Assembly (NCBI GenBank): GCA_029204225.1
Contig: CM055096.1
Span: 62,662,957-62,726,956 of the forward strand
DNA from: Diphasiastrum complanatum
Taxonomy: Eukaryota > Streptophyta > Lycopodiopsida > Lycopodiales > Lycopodiaceae
DNA: 64,000 bases
Direction: 5' to 3'
Positions 9,791 through 21,700 of this stretch are shown here, one piece after another; within the stretch, counting starts at the first letter, position 1; each line of letters begins with the position of its first letter. The notes under the pieces are model-generated. The model made no database searches. It saw only the letters and a program-made list of their open reading frames with translations, and was not told the origin of the DNA. Made by a program: the position numbers and the translations under genes.

Positions 9791-10925
9791 TTAACAAACA
9801 TGTATTGTGAAATGGAAACTTTTTGGTTTTTCAAAAAGAGGTCTTAAATATTCGATTGTTGAAAAACATATACATTGGAAATTCAATTGTTGATACATTG
9901 GGAAAAAAAACTAACACAAATATCGTACAAGCTGATTTTACATAGCGCAATATTATTTTGAATAGAAGATAACTGCTTTGTACGCACTATGATAGAATCA
10001 AAGATATGATACAGGATTAGGATGAACCTACATTGGGGGGTTTTAATGTACTACAAATTTACACTTTATATAGTTGAAGAGATTTGCTATAAATTTAAAT
10101 TTCCAAACCATGTAAGCCAAATTGTCAAAGCAGAGATCATATACCCACACATTGGAAATTGCCAAAGATGCAATTTACTTGAAAAATTTGCATTCCCAAA
10201 GCAATAATACAGCCACGAACCACCTATGCAAAAATTGAAACGACTTTCTAACGTAATTGTTGAAAGATGGACAAGAATCTGCCAAATCGAGATCTGTAAG
10301 GAAAGTAGTTGTCGTAATTGGTAAGAATTTTATTGGAAGAACTTGGAACTTTTCATGCAATCAGATTTTGTCACTCGATAAGTTAAGGATATCAAATGAA
10401 GAAGCTATTAGGGTAAACCAAAGTTTCCAAAAACTTTGCATTTACTATATCTTTGTAACAAACCTGTATTCTAAAACAGAATTTTTTTGGGTTTTCAAAT
10501 CTAAGTTTTAAATATTCAATTGTAGAAGAATATATACATTGGAAAAAAAGTAATACAGACAATGTAGAAATTTATTTTACAAAAACAAATATTATTTTCA
10601 AGCGAAGATTTTTACTTTGAACATACTATAGTAAATTCAAAGGTATGATACAAGATTAGATTCGACTTACGTTTGTAATTTGTAAACTACAAATTTAGAC
10701 TTACATAGTTTAAAAGATTTGCTTTAAACATACATTTTCAAAGCATATAAGGCGAATTGTCGAAACACATAACATATACACACACATTCGCACAAATTGA
10801 AGCAGTTTTGAACAATTTTTAGAAAGATGAACAATATAGTAAATCAAGTTCTATAAGCAAATCAGTTGTCGTAGTTGGCTATCAGTGTAAACAAAAGTTT
10901 CGAAAATTTGTGCATTTATTGTAAC
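9791..10925. repeat. Diverged tandem duplication between Helitron2 genes
   Basis: About 660 bp (9791-10452) are repeated with divergence at 10453-10925. Matching landmarks in order: AACAAACATGTATT / AACAAACCTGTATT; GATACAGGATTAG / GATACAAGATTAG; CTACAAATTTA-ACTT; GAGATTTGCT / AAGATTTGCT; CCCACACATTGG / CACACACATTCG. The duplicated DNA lies between the RPA-like gene and the Rep start, so it may once have held promoter or replication-control sequence. No protein-coding potential recognised. Confidence 0.65.
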
Positions 10926-11166
10926 AGTTTATAGAACAAGAAACATGTACCGTCGGTATTAACAAAGTCAAATACGACCAAAACTAAAAGTATTTGTCAG
11001 TTATTAAACATATATAGATACAGATCTGAGTAAAAATAGGCATGCGAGCAGGTATAGAACTGCAATATACAATTTGAACAAAGGATTCAGAAAACCGTAT
11101 ATGGAAAAAAGCGAAATAATTGAAGTGAATAAGAAATTGCATTCTATCAAAAATACGTATATGTAC

Positions 11167-12600
11167 CTTGTGCAAGGCATCTCCACTCCAATAAGATTGT
11201 TTTGACCATCAAGTTGATATTTTGCTTTTGTTTCAACAGCCACCATTTTTGCACGAATGGAGATTGGGTCTTTTTCATATGCTGTTGGCAATGATTCAGT
11301 TAGCTCCAATATTGTTTGGACCCATTCATCATAAATACTCACCGCCACAATTTTACCATTGTCATCTTCAATTTCTGTCATAAGCACACCCACCTTTTTC
11401 AATAATGTGGTATTATCACATGTACGGCAAAAACATGTCACCCATGATTTTCTAGTGATCTTCTTGGATTGGCAAATCAAACAGACAAAGCCGATCGGTG
11501 GAGCGTTTATATTTGTAATTTTCAATGTTCCAAATACCTACATGCATACATTTTTCAGCATTTGTTTCAAGTTTATATATTCAAAGCATGTAACATAAAC
11601 CAATAACACATGCAACGAACATAAAACATAAATCTAAAATTGTAACACATGAAGGTTTTCGAAGTACACCTCCGTTCCAACAGCTACAGCTTGAGCGACA
11701 CAATTCTTGGACATCCAACAAAAGCTTTTGAAATGTCAAATCATGGATTGCCACAAAAATTGTATAAGGTTGTACAGTAAGTCGAATCAACCCATTCCTG
11801 AGTGTGCCTTGAACATTTTTTAGCATTGTGATAACTCGACGACCTTGTTAGAAAACTTTTTCTAGTTCAAAATATTGAGCACGAGTCGCTTTCCAAAATG
11901 AAACCTACCAAAAACCATGTACATGTTTTAAAAAGAGCAAATCCGAACAACAAAATTTGTGGGAAATACAAAAACCTATTATAGCAACTTGAATGAGATT
12001 AACAACTAACCGTTTGAATATCATTTGTCGTTTTGCCATCTGCAACTTGTATATTGTACCGTTCCATTTGGAAGCCTTACGCTTGGCCAAGTATACCTAT
12101 AATAGCAACTGTTATTGTAAATGTGCAATAGTTTGTTTTTTCTTGTTTTTCAGTACCTTATTTCTGCATTCGAAGGCTTCGAATCTTATCAGTAGGCATG
12201 AAATTCGCAACGACATCAAATGGTTCGATTTGTGTCACAATATAATTGTGTTCTATACGCAATATGTATTTGGCATCGCCATAATCGTAGTCAGTTTTCA
12301 GAACAATGGCAAAGTTCTCAAATCGTAAATACGATCCAATTTGAACTTTAGCTGCATGTTTATCTACAACAGAACCGGGCATCATAGCTGTCACTGTCGA
12401 CATGCCAACTCAATCAGTCATGTCACACCTAAGGTATGTCCATGTTTGTCCTGGTTTTTTGTTCCCACGATCATAGTTGCCATACCTAGACAGAATAATT
12501 CCTTCAAAGGCACAGTTCGTCCAAATTGGGCAGACATCATTTACAACTAAAATGTCAGTTCGAGGCCTTTTCAACATTTGTAATTCTGTTACATAGAAGG
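11167..12600 (-). pseudogene. Helitron-type RPA70-like single-strand DNA-binding protein
   Basis: Minus strand, several exons. Part 1 (about 12600-12160): DVCPIWTNCAFEGIILSR, an in-frame TGA, VQIGSYLRFENFAIV and AKYILRIEHNY, an OB-fold pattern. Part 2 (near 12080-12015): RYNIQVADGKTTND. Part 3 (11904-11670): VSFWKATRAQYFEL with a stop, and IRLTVQPYTIFVAIHD. Part 4 (11537-11167, flanked by TAG acceptor and AG|GTACAT donor): CLICQ...CFCRTC, an RPA-type zinc ribbon. Helitrons commonly carry RPA1-like genes beside Rep, which supports one element running from about 12.6 to 7.3 kb. Stops and unclear phases show decay. Confidence 0.7.
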
Positions 12601-12699
12601 AAATGTTATTATCTAAGCGATAAATAGTAGAAGCAATAAAACAGTATTACAAAATCCATCATGCAACTTACTTTAAGTCAAAATATGGACCTGATTTTA

Positions 12700-12985
12700 T
12701 TAGTAATAACAGAAAGTGATCCCAATAGATAATTGCAAATTGAAATATCGAAATAACAGAAAGTGATCCCAATATGTAATTGGAAATTGAAATTGTCAAG
12801 TATCAATTGGCAAATGATGAATCCCTCAAGGAAAGTATTGAATAGATGTGCCATTGCGCGTGTTTGTATAATTGAATACTGATTGCAATGAATAATTGTA
12901 AGATGGAATATTGAAATTGTCAAGTATCGATCAATTGATCATGAATCCCTCAAGGAAAGTATTGAATAGATGCGCGATTGCGCAT
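12700..12985. repeat. Short direct repeats and an ATGCGC/GCGCAT hairpin
   Basis: AACAGAAAGTGATCCCAATA occurs near 12708 and 12759. A block of roughly 70 bp (AAATTGTCAAGTATC, then GAATCCCTCAAGGAAAG and TATTGAATAGATG) occurs at about 12795 and 12913. The second copy ends with ATGCGCGATTGCGCAT, a perfect 6-bp inverted repeat around GATT. It lies just upstream of the RPA-like gene, where a Helitron end could be, but no terminus was proved. Confidence 0.6.
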
Positions 12986-14094
12986 GTAAAATAACTGCAT
13001 CTGTCAATGTCGTCTGCTCATCACTTTGATATTCCATTTCTCCTTCGACTGTTGTGATAATGAAACTGGAACTTGTAATGATCAACCCAAAATACAAATA
13101 TGGAACAAGCAAAAGTTACAAACTATCATGACAAATTTAACATTGCCTAATACATTGAATATGAACGATACATGAAATCATAGGCAAACACTAAAACAGT
13201 CCCAAAACTCAGCCAATCCTCTACGAACAAATACCAACCCATATTAGCGACATAGTTCAGTAACACACACGTGGAACTTTATCGAACCATGATTTTTGTA
13301 CAACATGAAACAAATGCAATGGTTGTTTTAACAAACACGCATATGATGTGCTGTAATTTAGAACATCAAAATCTAGAACTGGAGCAGGGCAAGAAACAAG
13401 GATGCTCAAATAACTCAAAATCCATGTACTTGTGAATGAGTAGGTCTGAGATGATAAACCAGTCTACATCTCAGAGGCTACTTCTATGACACTGTAAGAC
13501 CTCAATTGATCACTACATAAACCATTCCCACATTCAAACAAAATAAATGCGTAACGTCATGTCCATGACATATATGTAGAATCATAGTTAGTGTTTATTT
13601 CATGAGCATATATATGGAAATCACGCATAAAATGGGTATAGAGTTGCCTCCCCTCGCTCATTCACAAGAAAAGCATTCAATGGCTGCCTAGAATTTTGGA
13701 AAAAATGTGGTGCATTGCATGAGCAATACATTCCCGGATCGGTATTTATGTTGGCGTCCAATACGTATGAATATGGTTGAGAGTGGAGAATGGAAGTGGC
13801 TAATCTTAGACAGTACCTTAGAATGTCAGCCCATAAACAATTTCAATCAGCATGTGACTGCATCCAACTGAATATTGCGGCTTTTGATTTGGTCTGCTCA
13901 TTCACGTTCGAAGTTCAATAGGTGCTAAGATCACTAAAAAAATGGAATTTGAAATCGTTACTGCTCTTCATTTCAAATTGTTGTTAATAATAATGTACAT
14001 ACTCACACTAGCAGACATAGTAGATGATATAACTAGTTATAATAAGGAGTTGTCGGGCCTGAAGCGACATTACTTTATGATGTCCGTCACTCTC
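12986..14094. other. No gene recognised
   Basis: AT-rich sequence without an ORF of recognisable family, RNA gene or repeat shared with the rest of the window. No Helitron or LTR terminus could be assigned here. Confidence 0.4.
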
Positions 14095-14290
14095 TCATAT
14101 TGCTTGTATTAACATCTTGAGACTCAAAGGTCTCGACCAAGATGTCCCAAGCCTCTTTAGAGGTTTTAGCATGGCTTACATGGATAATTACATTATCCCG
14201 TAAATTTAGAATAATGGAGGCTAATGCCCACCCATCACGCATCTTCGATGGTTCAGGTTTCCATTTATGGAAGCTAAAAATGCGAATGCT
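14095..14290 (-). pseudogene. Copia gag (UBN2-type) fragment
   Basis: Minus strand reads KMRDGWALASIILNLRDNV, then HAKTSKEAWDILVETFE. This is the copia Gag core pattern, in which 'A---I---L-d-l---i-----a-eaW--L---ye' is conserved. About 60 residues survive without a break; both ends run into unrecognised sequence. It belongs to a different copia family from the gag at 22.7 kb, judging by residue differences. Confidence 0.75.
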
Positions 14291-14932
14291 ATTGTTAGAG
14301 AAGGATTTACTCTAAATAGTGGAAGGGACTGAACTAAAACCTAACACAAGAAGTGAAGAGACACTTCGCAAGTGGGCCTTTCGATGAGGCGATGGGTTTC
14401 GGTCAAGGATGCCGCCATCAGTCGGTGTGGCTTATGACCCTTACCAAACTTAAAGAGGTGCTAATGTTTTGGAAGGTGTATTCTCAAGCTAAAGGCAACT
14501 AGCAAGTGAGCTTAAAATACAATGCATTCTGCATTGCTTCTAAAAAAAAGTGTTCTGTTTTAGTCTAAAGTTCGTGAATGCCAATTCACAACTTCACAAA
14601 ATTTTAGTGTTAAACAAAATCTTTTAAAGGCTTTTTAAGATAGCCTCACAAAACTTTCAATTTCAAATTTATTTTCCTGTAAAATGAAGAGCTCATTTAA
14701 TTTTACAGGTTCTTTGTTTTTCAAAACTTCAAAGCAAATCACAATTGAAAGGCACATTAAACAGTTTTCTTAAACTTGAATGCCAAATCCTTTTCTATCT
14801 ATATGCTTTTCAGTTGTTCATTAGAAGACTTCAAAATAAGGACAGTATTTATTGTTCCTTTCAACTCAAAAAGCAAAATTTAGACATAGATAGAAAAACT
14901 CCCCTTTGCAAAGGCATATGTGATGAGGCCCG
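14291..14932. other. No gene recognised
   Basis: No protein motif, RNA gene or shared repeat seen. The last bases before 14933 lead directly into the aquaporin fragment without a clear splice signal that I can defend. Confidence 0.35.
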
Positions 14933-15061
14933 ATGACAGTCTATGCCACTACAGTGGACAGCAAGGCCAATGGCACGGTGGGAGGCATAACACCCATTGC
15001 CTTAGGCTTCATAGTGCTAGCCAACATCTTGGCTGCTACACCCTTCAATGGGGCTTCCATG
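14933..15061 (+). pseudogene. Aquaporin (tonoplast intrinsic protein) gene fragment
   Basis: The frame reads [17 protein letters not shown], then [15 protein letters not shown] and PFNGASM. This is the fifth transmembrane helix and entry to loop E of plant TIP aquaporins (usual form VYATAVDPK...[29 protein letters not shown]). The second NPA box that should follow GASM is replaced by IIQPSP, so the water-pore motif is lost and homology ends. Only about 43 residues of a roughly 250-residue protein remain. The sharp ends and the company of other host gene fragments suggest capture or duplication by a transposon rather than local decay of a full gene. Confidence 0.8.
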
Positions 15062-15350
15062 ATCATTCAGCCCAGCCCTTGCAACATGGAACTTGGGACT
15101 TCGTTTCAGGATGCACCTCCGAAGTTCACAGCGGAAAGTTTGAGAGGAGCTTGACTCTGTGTTAGGCAAGGGAGTGCTAATGATATCAGTCACTCAGTTC
15201 AAGAAGTGCCCATTTGAAGAGAGGCACAATAGTTCAGCGCATCATGCAGCGGCCTTCGGAACAGCGCATCACCAGACTAGCGCAACATGCAGCAGCCTTC
15301 AGAATAGTGCTTCACCAGCGCACCTCTCTGATCGCATCAGATCTTGGAAG

Positions 15351-15570
15351 GCTCTGATACCATATTGCGAAACGAGAGAGAGAGAGTGAGAAGAGAAATA
15401 TTGATTGTCGTGAATGAAAGCAATAGCTCTTACATGTAGAGTAGTGTGCGAGAGAGAAAGAGAGGTGTCTCTCTGTGTATGTCACAGAGGTGCGACGGTT
15501 GGGGACCCCAAGTGTTCCACGTGGCATATAACAGTCCTTTAGACATTTAGACTATACATTATATTTTACA
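15351..15570 (-). mobile_element. Primer site plus partial LTR, minus-oriented copia relic
   Basis: GCTCTGATACCA at 15351-15362 is the exact complement of the TGGTATCAGAGC primer site. The adjoining sequence TATTGCGAAACG (expected TG, here TA) would be the LTR end of an element lying to the left. A CA at 15569-15570 could close a 208-bp LTR, but no partner LTR was found, so the outer limit is a guess. The upstream leader (about 15200-15340) contains repeated CAGCGCATCA-type words. Confidence 0.5.
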
Positions 15571-15720
15571 CTTCATGGAGGGACCAAGTATAGGCCAACA
15601 GGGAGAGGATTTGTTGTCCGGCATGAAAAGTTTGCTGAGAATTATGGTTTGTACTCTAGGAGTCACTTTACTAAAAGATTTGAAATTTCAATCCTACTCA
15701 TTATGTATAATACTTACTTT
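15571..15720 (+). pseudogene. Callose synthase (1,3-beta-glucan synthase) fragment
   Basis: Reads LHGGTKYRPTGRGFVVRH, then EKFAENYGLYSRSHFTK and a hydrophobic run. This is the highly conserved block of plant glucan-synthase-like proteins just after the large cytosolic catalytic domain (usual form LHGGAKYRATGRGFVV-H-KFAENYRLYSRSHFVK). It leads into a transmembrane helix, here FEISILLIMYN. About 50 residues of a roughly 1,900-residue plasma-membrane enzyme survive. After that the frame continues without recognisable homology to a stop. The fragment begins where the presumed LTR ends. Confidence 0.85.
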
Positions 15721-16558
15721 TTATGTCTTCCTGAGTCTATAGCAGACAGGAAACAATGCTTAGATGTTGTTGGTATTGTCATCTTTGTTTGTTTTTTCTC
15801 GATCAAGCATCATAGGTGACATGTATTTTGTGCTGGATCAAAGCGCCTAAGCGCCCTCGTCCCTGGAGCCAAGTAGCTTCAAACAAAGTCATCCCATGTC
15901 AAAGACTGAATCAGTTTCGAGTTTGTGCAGTTGCCATGCATTATTCTTAACGAACACCTAATTCCTTTCAATTTTCCACACTTCAATCATTATAGAACAA
16001 GCATTTGGATTGATTCAATCCGTTTTTTTTTGTCGTTTATTTGCTTGGCTGCTGAGGGGAGTAAGGAAGATGGCACGAATGGCGACATCAAGCACCAAAC
16101 AAACACCCATTTTGCACAGAGGCTCGTTGTAGAAGCCTTTCTCTAAAAGACTTCCTTCACCAAATAGATGTGCCATAACTTATCGTCAAAAACAGTTAAC
16201 AGCAATTTCCAATTTGGACTTAATTTCATCAAAATAGAAGACTTTTCAAGACTTTTCACGAGAGAGACAGGAAGGAATGATGGATGGATGGATGGATAGC
16301 TTTAGGCATCACTTGATTCTTATGCTTCTTCACCACTCACCCGCACTACCTTTGATGCTACCACAAGCTCTTCACATATCTCATCTACTAATGTCTTTTC
16401 CACAAACACATGAGCTCTTTTAGTACAAGGCAGTTGCCGATGATCATCAGTTAGTTTCTTGTGATATTGTCATATCTTTCTGAAGAAAATGGTGTCTCAG
16501 AAGCATCGCCTGACCCAATGGTTCATCGGTTCAAAAAGGAATCATCAAATTATGGTAC
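15721..16558. other. No gene recognised; short (GGAT)n run
   Basis: Nothing with recognisable homology. A short tetranucleotide run of GATG units lies near 16277-16298. Exons of the GT92 fragment that follows could extend into the last part, but I cannot define them. Confidence 0.35.
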
Positions 16559-17560
16559 GTGAATGAAACTCTTGGAACCGACTATGATATAGTTGTGTGT
16601 AAATGCAATTTCGAGGATCCGGTAGGAGCTAATGTCGGAGGTGGTTCCCTCTATCTCAATATGACATCCGCATCTGCCAAGGAAGACTTTGAGCCAGTTG
16701 AAGTTCTGCATGAGCTTCCTGATGAGCTTCTATCCATTCAGTTTGAGGGACCATTTCATTATGACTATGCCTTCTGCTCCCCTCCTATTTGGGGGAGGCT
16801 GCATCCAAAACATGTCAAGGAATGGCTGATGTATCATAATTCTTTGTGGCGAGGAAAGGTGCATTACTTCATGTATGATGCGGGAGGGATCGATTCAAAG
16901 ATTGAAAGCATTTTTCAGCCTCTGATAACACAGGGCTTGATAATTGTTATAAATATAGCAGACACACAAAAGTCTCAAACGTTTTATAACAGCCAACATC
17001 TAGCCATAAACGATTGTCTTCAACGTGCTAGATTTGTTGCAAAGTGGACATTCTTTTGGGATTTGGATGAGTATCTTCAGATTCAACTGCCAGCGAACAT
17101 TTGTAGTATACTTGCAGAAAATGAGGACGTTGTTTGGATTTCCTTCGGCCACTTAGTGTGGAGCAAGATCTATTGTACACAAGAAGAGAGGCCTGACGAA
17201 TAGGCTATAGAGAGGATGGTGTTTCATCTGGAGTATAGCACATGCAGTGAAAAGGGGAGATCTTCAACTTGTCATGGATCAAAGGGCTTGAGGAAGTGGG
17301 CAGCGAATCCACGAGTAGTGTTTGTGGGAACAGTTTATAGAACTTTGCAAGAATGGAATGGCATTGTTTTCAACGCTTCTATCCCTATAGTGGTCTTCTT
17401 GTCTGCAATGACGGATCAAACTGTGTGCTTATAAAAATCCTGAATGAAGTTGATGAGTCGCTGGCTTTGGATGGATGGTGGTGGAAGGATATAAGCATGG
17501 CCAAAAACAGTAAGAAAGCTCGTATTTCTTCCCAATCCTTGAATATCTTCAATTGAGGTT
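16559..17560 (+). pseudogene. GT92 (DUF23) galactan synthase-like glycosyltransferase, broken
   Basis: Segments in order: YDYAFCSPPIWG and VKEWLMYHNSLWRGKVHYF (family pattern YC-SPLYG...REW--YH---G-kSHFV), YDAGGID, NSQHLAINDCLQRARFVAK, and WTFFWDLDEYLQI with the DLDE metal-binding motif of GT-A enzymes. Plant GT92 proteins are Golgi beta-1,4-galactan galactosyltransferases. A TAG at 17201-17203 interrupts the frame. Beyond it the same frame gives WAANPRVVFVGTV, and a shifted frame reads QRFYPYSG where FYHYH is usual. The N-terminal membrane anchor is absent and no convincing start is seen. I judge it a 5'-truncated pseudogene. Confidence 0.8.
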
Positions 17561-17716
17561 TGTCATCGGAATCTCTCAGTATCTTAATAATGTGGCAAGA
17601 TCTTAGAAACACCTACTTACTGAGAAGATAAGTCATCAACTCATGAAAGTAACTTATGATGATCAAGTATTATTTCAATTTTTGACGCACGTGTGGTGTC
17701 CTTTTGGCTTATTGTA

Positions 17717-18016
17717 TTACACTTTACAGATCTTTAACTTACATTCTGAGTGATACATTATATTCGAGAACAAGGTGGCTACAAATTGATGAACAAGAAC
17801 ATAATCCAAGGGCCTTGGAAAGCAAACAGTGAAAGATGAGTGATCTTCTTCATCAGGAATTTCAGATTTTGTGGCTTCAAAGACAAGAAAAGATTTATTA
17901 TAGAACTTTTGGAGGGTAAAGCCAACCTCTGGGAAAACTACCACCCGCAGGCTTTCCCCATTAGAGGGCATAATAGCTGACTGGCAGGGCTTTGTGAAGG
18001 AAAAATTCCACATAGT
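17717..18016 (-). CDS. Hypothetical ORF fragment, function unknown
   Basis: An open minus-strand frame of about 100 codons contains WNFSFTKPCQSAIMPS, SLRVVVFPEVGFTLQKFYN and FTVCFPRPLDYVLVHQ, with protein-like composition. I do not recognise it. It is interrupted at its upstream side by insertion of the copia element at 18028, and I could not find its continuation after 24256. It could equally be a chance frame. Confidence 0.25.
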   Translation of the reverse strand, partial: TMWNFSFTKPCQSAIMPSNGESLRVVVFPEVGFTLQKFYNKSFLVFEATKSEIPDEEDHSSFTVCFPRPLDYVLVHQFVATLFSNIMYHSECKLKICKV

Positions 18017-18027
18017 CATGGATATGG

Positions 18028-18764
18028 TGTTGATTTTCACACGTGTGGACTGTCCACTACATGTACTTGTGATCTCCTAAGGTGTGTAGATGCACCAAGA
18101 TCAAGACTAGATTGAGATTCAAGATCAATCTTGAATCCTATGGCAAAAACACACTACTACATGCATTCAATCACTTCCAACTCTCACTCACACGTGTGGG
18201 AAGTATTCAAAAAATAATCTAAGTAAAAACAAGCTGCTCTCCTCGAGTAGAGAGAGAAAATGCATCAAGAGCTCTCGGGTAGAGAGAGAAAGCTAGAAAT
18301 CCAAAAACTCACAAAATCCATGAAATCACCAAATCAATTGATTTCAAAATGAGGAGTACAATGATACTAGTAGGTCCACGAGCTACCACTATGCTTAACT
18401 ATGATTGGACCACATTTTGTCACCTCTTGATCCTATTGGATCATTGATCTATGCACCTCTTAATTCTATTGGACTATATTCAAGCACACCTCAATTTCCT
18501 ATTGGACCTCACAAGGTTCCACCTCTATATCCTATTGGACCTCTTGGAATTCATCAAACAAAAACTTTACACTTGTCTACACTCTAATTAGCAAGTGTTT
18601 AGCCTCTTACTCTATTTTGGCTCAATAGTGGCATTACAAGTGGAAATGCATAATTTGCCATCTATGCCAAATTTATTCCTATCAACATCCTACACCTAGA
18701 TGCTTGATGTAAAAAACATAAGACCCCTATATCTAACATAGATAATCTTTTTCAATTCTTCACA
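18028..18764 (-). repeat. 3' LTR of the young copia element
   Basis: 737 bp, TG...CA ends. On the sense (minus) strand it starts TGTGAAGAATTG and ends CACGTGTGAAAATCAACA. It holds two TCACACGTGTG palindromes on the plus strand. Differences from the other LTR are few single-base changes. Confidence 0.95.
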
Positions 18765-18778
18765 CTCCTCCTAAAAGA
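18765..18778 (-). promoter_or_regulatory. Polypurine tract
   Basis: The minus strand reads TCTTTTAGGAGGAG immediately before the LTR start TGTGAAG. Its AGGAGGAG core is the plus-strand priming tract for this element; the analogous GAGGAGGAG precedes the 3' LTR at 34760. Confidence 0.8.
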
Positions 18779-18782
18779 TTAT

Positions 18783-21700
18783 CTATGAAGATTTGAGCAT
18801 TGATCTTGATATAACTCCAAGATTAGATCTATGCTTGATGAAAGCACTTTTGCTCAAAGCCTTGGTGAGAAGATCGGCAATACAAGAGGACGAGTTGACA
18901 TGCTCCAAATAGATTTCTCCTCCAATAATCTTTTCTCTCACAAAATGGTGTGCCACTTCTATGTGCTTGCTTCTTGCATGAAATATGGGATTATTGGCAA
19001 GAGCTTGGGCCGAGATGTTATCACACTTGATCATTGGTAGATCATCCTCCTTGATGCACTTTAGTTCCATTAATAACCTCTTGATCCAAAGCACTTCTTT
19101 GGTAGTTGTAGTGAGTGCTTTGTACTCGGCCTCACATGAAGAGAGAGATATAGTATCTTGCCTTTTGGAAAGCCAAGATATTAGATTGCCTCCAAGAAAG
19201 ATAGTGTATGCACTAATAGACTTTCGATCCATTTTGTCACTTGCAAAGTCCGAATCCGAGTAGCCAATAATGGATAAATCTTCACTTTTATAGAGTAGAC
19301 CATAATCACAAGATGAAGATACATATCTTAAAATCCTCTTGGCCATCTTCCAATGATGGATCTTAGGTTCTTGCATAAATTGACTCAATTTGTGCACACA
19401 AAAACTAAGATCGGGCCTAGTAATGGTAAGCCAAATCAAGGAGCCTACAAGACTCCTAAAAAGTGTGATGTCCTCAAAGGATCTTTCATCACCTTTATTA
19501 GGATCTTTTACAATTTGCTCCATTGGAGTATCTATGCTCTTATATGGAATTTTTCCAACATAGAGTGAGCATATCTAGATTGGCATATAAAGACATGATT
19601 TTCATAAAAAACAATTTCTAGGCCTAGGATGTAATGTATCTCTCCTAGATCTTGCATTTTAAACTCACATCCAAGTGCTAGCTTGGTTTCATCAACTAGC
19701 TTGATACAACTTCCACAAAGAATAATGTCATCAACATAAATTAGAAGAATGACAATATTGCTATCAACAAACTTTAGATACATGGAAGGATCATAGTCAC
19801 TAAGAGTAAATCCTAGTGAGATAAGGAAAGAGTTAAGTCTTGAATACCATGATCTTGGTGCTTGCTTGAGTCCATAAAGACTTTTGAAGAGCAAGCACAC
19901 TTTGGACTCATCCTTGATGAATCCTTGAGGTTGTTCCATGCAGATCTCCTCCTCAAGATAACCATTTAGAAAAGCATTGGATACATCTAATTGGAACACC
20001 TTCCACTTGAAAAAACAAGCAAGAGAAATAAGAATTCTTATTGTCACCATCTTTGCAATGGGTGCAAAGGTCTCCTCATAATCAAGACCATGGATTTGAG
20101 CAAATCCTTTGGCACATAATCTTGCTTTATGCTTGTTGATGGTGCCATCATGATTGAACTTGATCCAAAATACCCACTTGCAACCAATCACATGCTTGTT
20201 GGAAGGAGGATCCACAAGCTTTCAAGTATTGTTGGTGATCAATGCATCATACTCTTGCTTCATGACATCATACCACTCCTTGGTATTGAGTGCCTCTTGT
20301 ACATTCTTTGGCTCTTCATGAGAGACATAAAAAACATAATTAGTGGAATCAAGATCCACTTGTTTGCCTTTGTCAACATATGAGAGCCTCTTAGGCTCGG
20401 ATCTATCTCTCATGGATCTTCTTGGTGAAAAAATCCGAGGAGAGTCTTCTTCAAATCTCGGCCCCATCACATCATGATTGTCTTCAAAATCAATAATTGA
20501 TGATGCATCCATAGATTTATTGATCTCGGCCTCTTCAAATGATGAGTGTTGATCTTCATGAAAGACAACATCTCTACTTTCAATAACTTGAGAAGTAGAG
20601 AGTATAAAGACTCTATAGGCCTTCTTGGTGGATGAGTATCCAACCATGATCCCTTTGCATGCACTAGGATCTTCCTTCTTCCTTGTTTCCAAGGGAATAT
20701 GGACAAAGCATAGGCATCCAAAAACTCTAAGGTGATCAACCTTAGGCTTCTACAAAAATAAGATTTCATATGGTGACTTTCCTCCAAGAGCTATATGTGG
20801 GAGCCTATTGCAAAGATAATCTGCACAATTAATGGCTTCTCCCCAAAAATCTTTGGGCAAAGATGCCTCAATTCTCATAGATTTTGCACATTCACATAGA
20901 GATCTATTCTTTCTCTCGGCCACTCCATTTTGAGATGGAGAGTAGGCACAAGAAAACTCTCTTTTAATGCCTTCAAGCTCACAAAAATCTTGAAATTTAT
21001 TGGAGATATACTCACCACCTCCATCACTTCTAAGGACTTTAATCTTGAATGAGAATTGCTTCTCTACATAAGCTTTGAAAATAAGGAAATGATCAAACAC
21101 CATAGATTTTGAAGCAAGAAGATATATCCAAGTGAATCTTGTGTAATCATCAATGAAAGTAACAAAACAAGTGGCTCCTCCCTTTCTTGTAGTTGATGAG
21201 AAATGCACATCCGAGTGGATTAACTCCAAAGGATGCCTGCTTTTGATAAAAGATCTTGTAAATGGCTTTTTGTGAGATTTAGCAATAGCACAAGCCTCAC
21301 AAGGCTTGATCTTCTTGGAGAATGACTTTGGCAAGCCAATAGATTTGGATTCTTTGATCATAGAGAGCATGGATTTGTAGTTGGGATGTCCCAACCTCCT
21401 ATGCCATAATTCTTCCATAGAGAGCTTGTTCACAAGAGCAACATTACAAGCATTCACATACTCATTTGGATCTAGTTTATAGATGCCACCAAATCTAGAT
21501 CCTATTGCAAGTATCTCATCATTCTTCTTGATAGTGCAAGTATCAACATTGAATTTTACATCAAGGCCATTATCAAGCAATTGGCCAACACTAATAAGAT
21601 TCTTGGTAAGCTTAGGTACATAAAGAACTCTAGAGAGAGAAAGAACTTTAGAGGATGCAAGCTTCAAGGGAATGTTCTCTATGCCTTCAATAGGACATTC

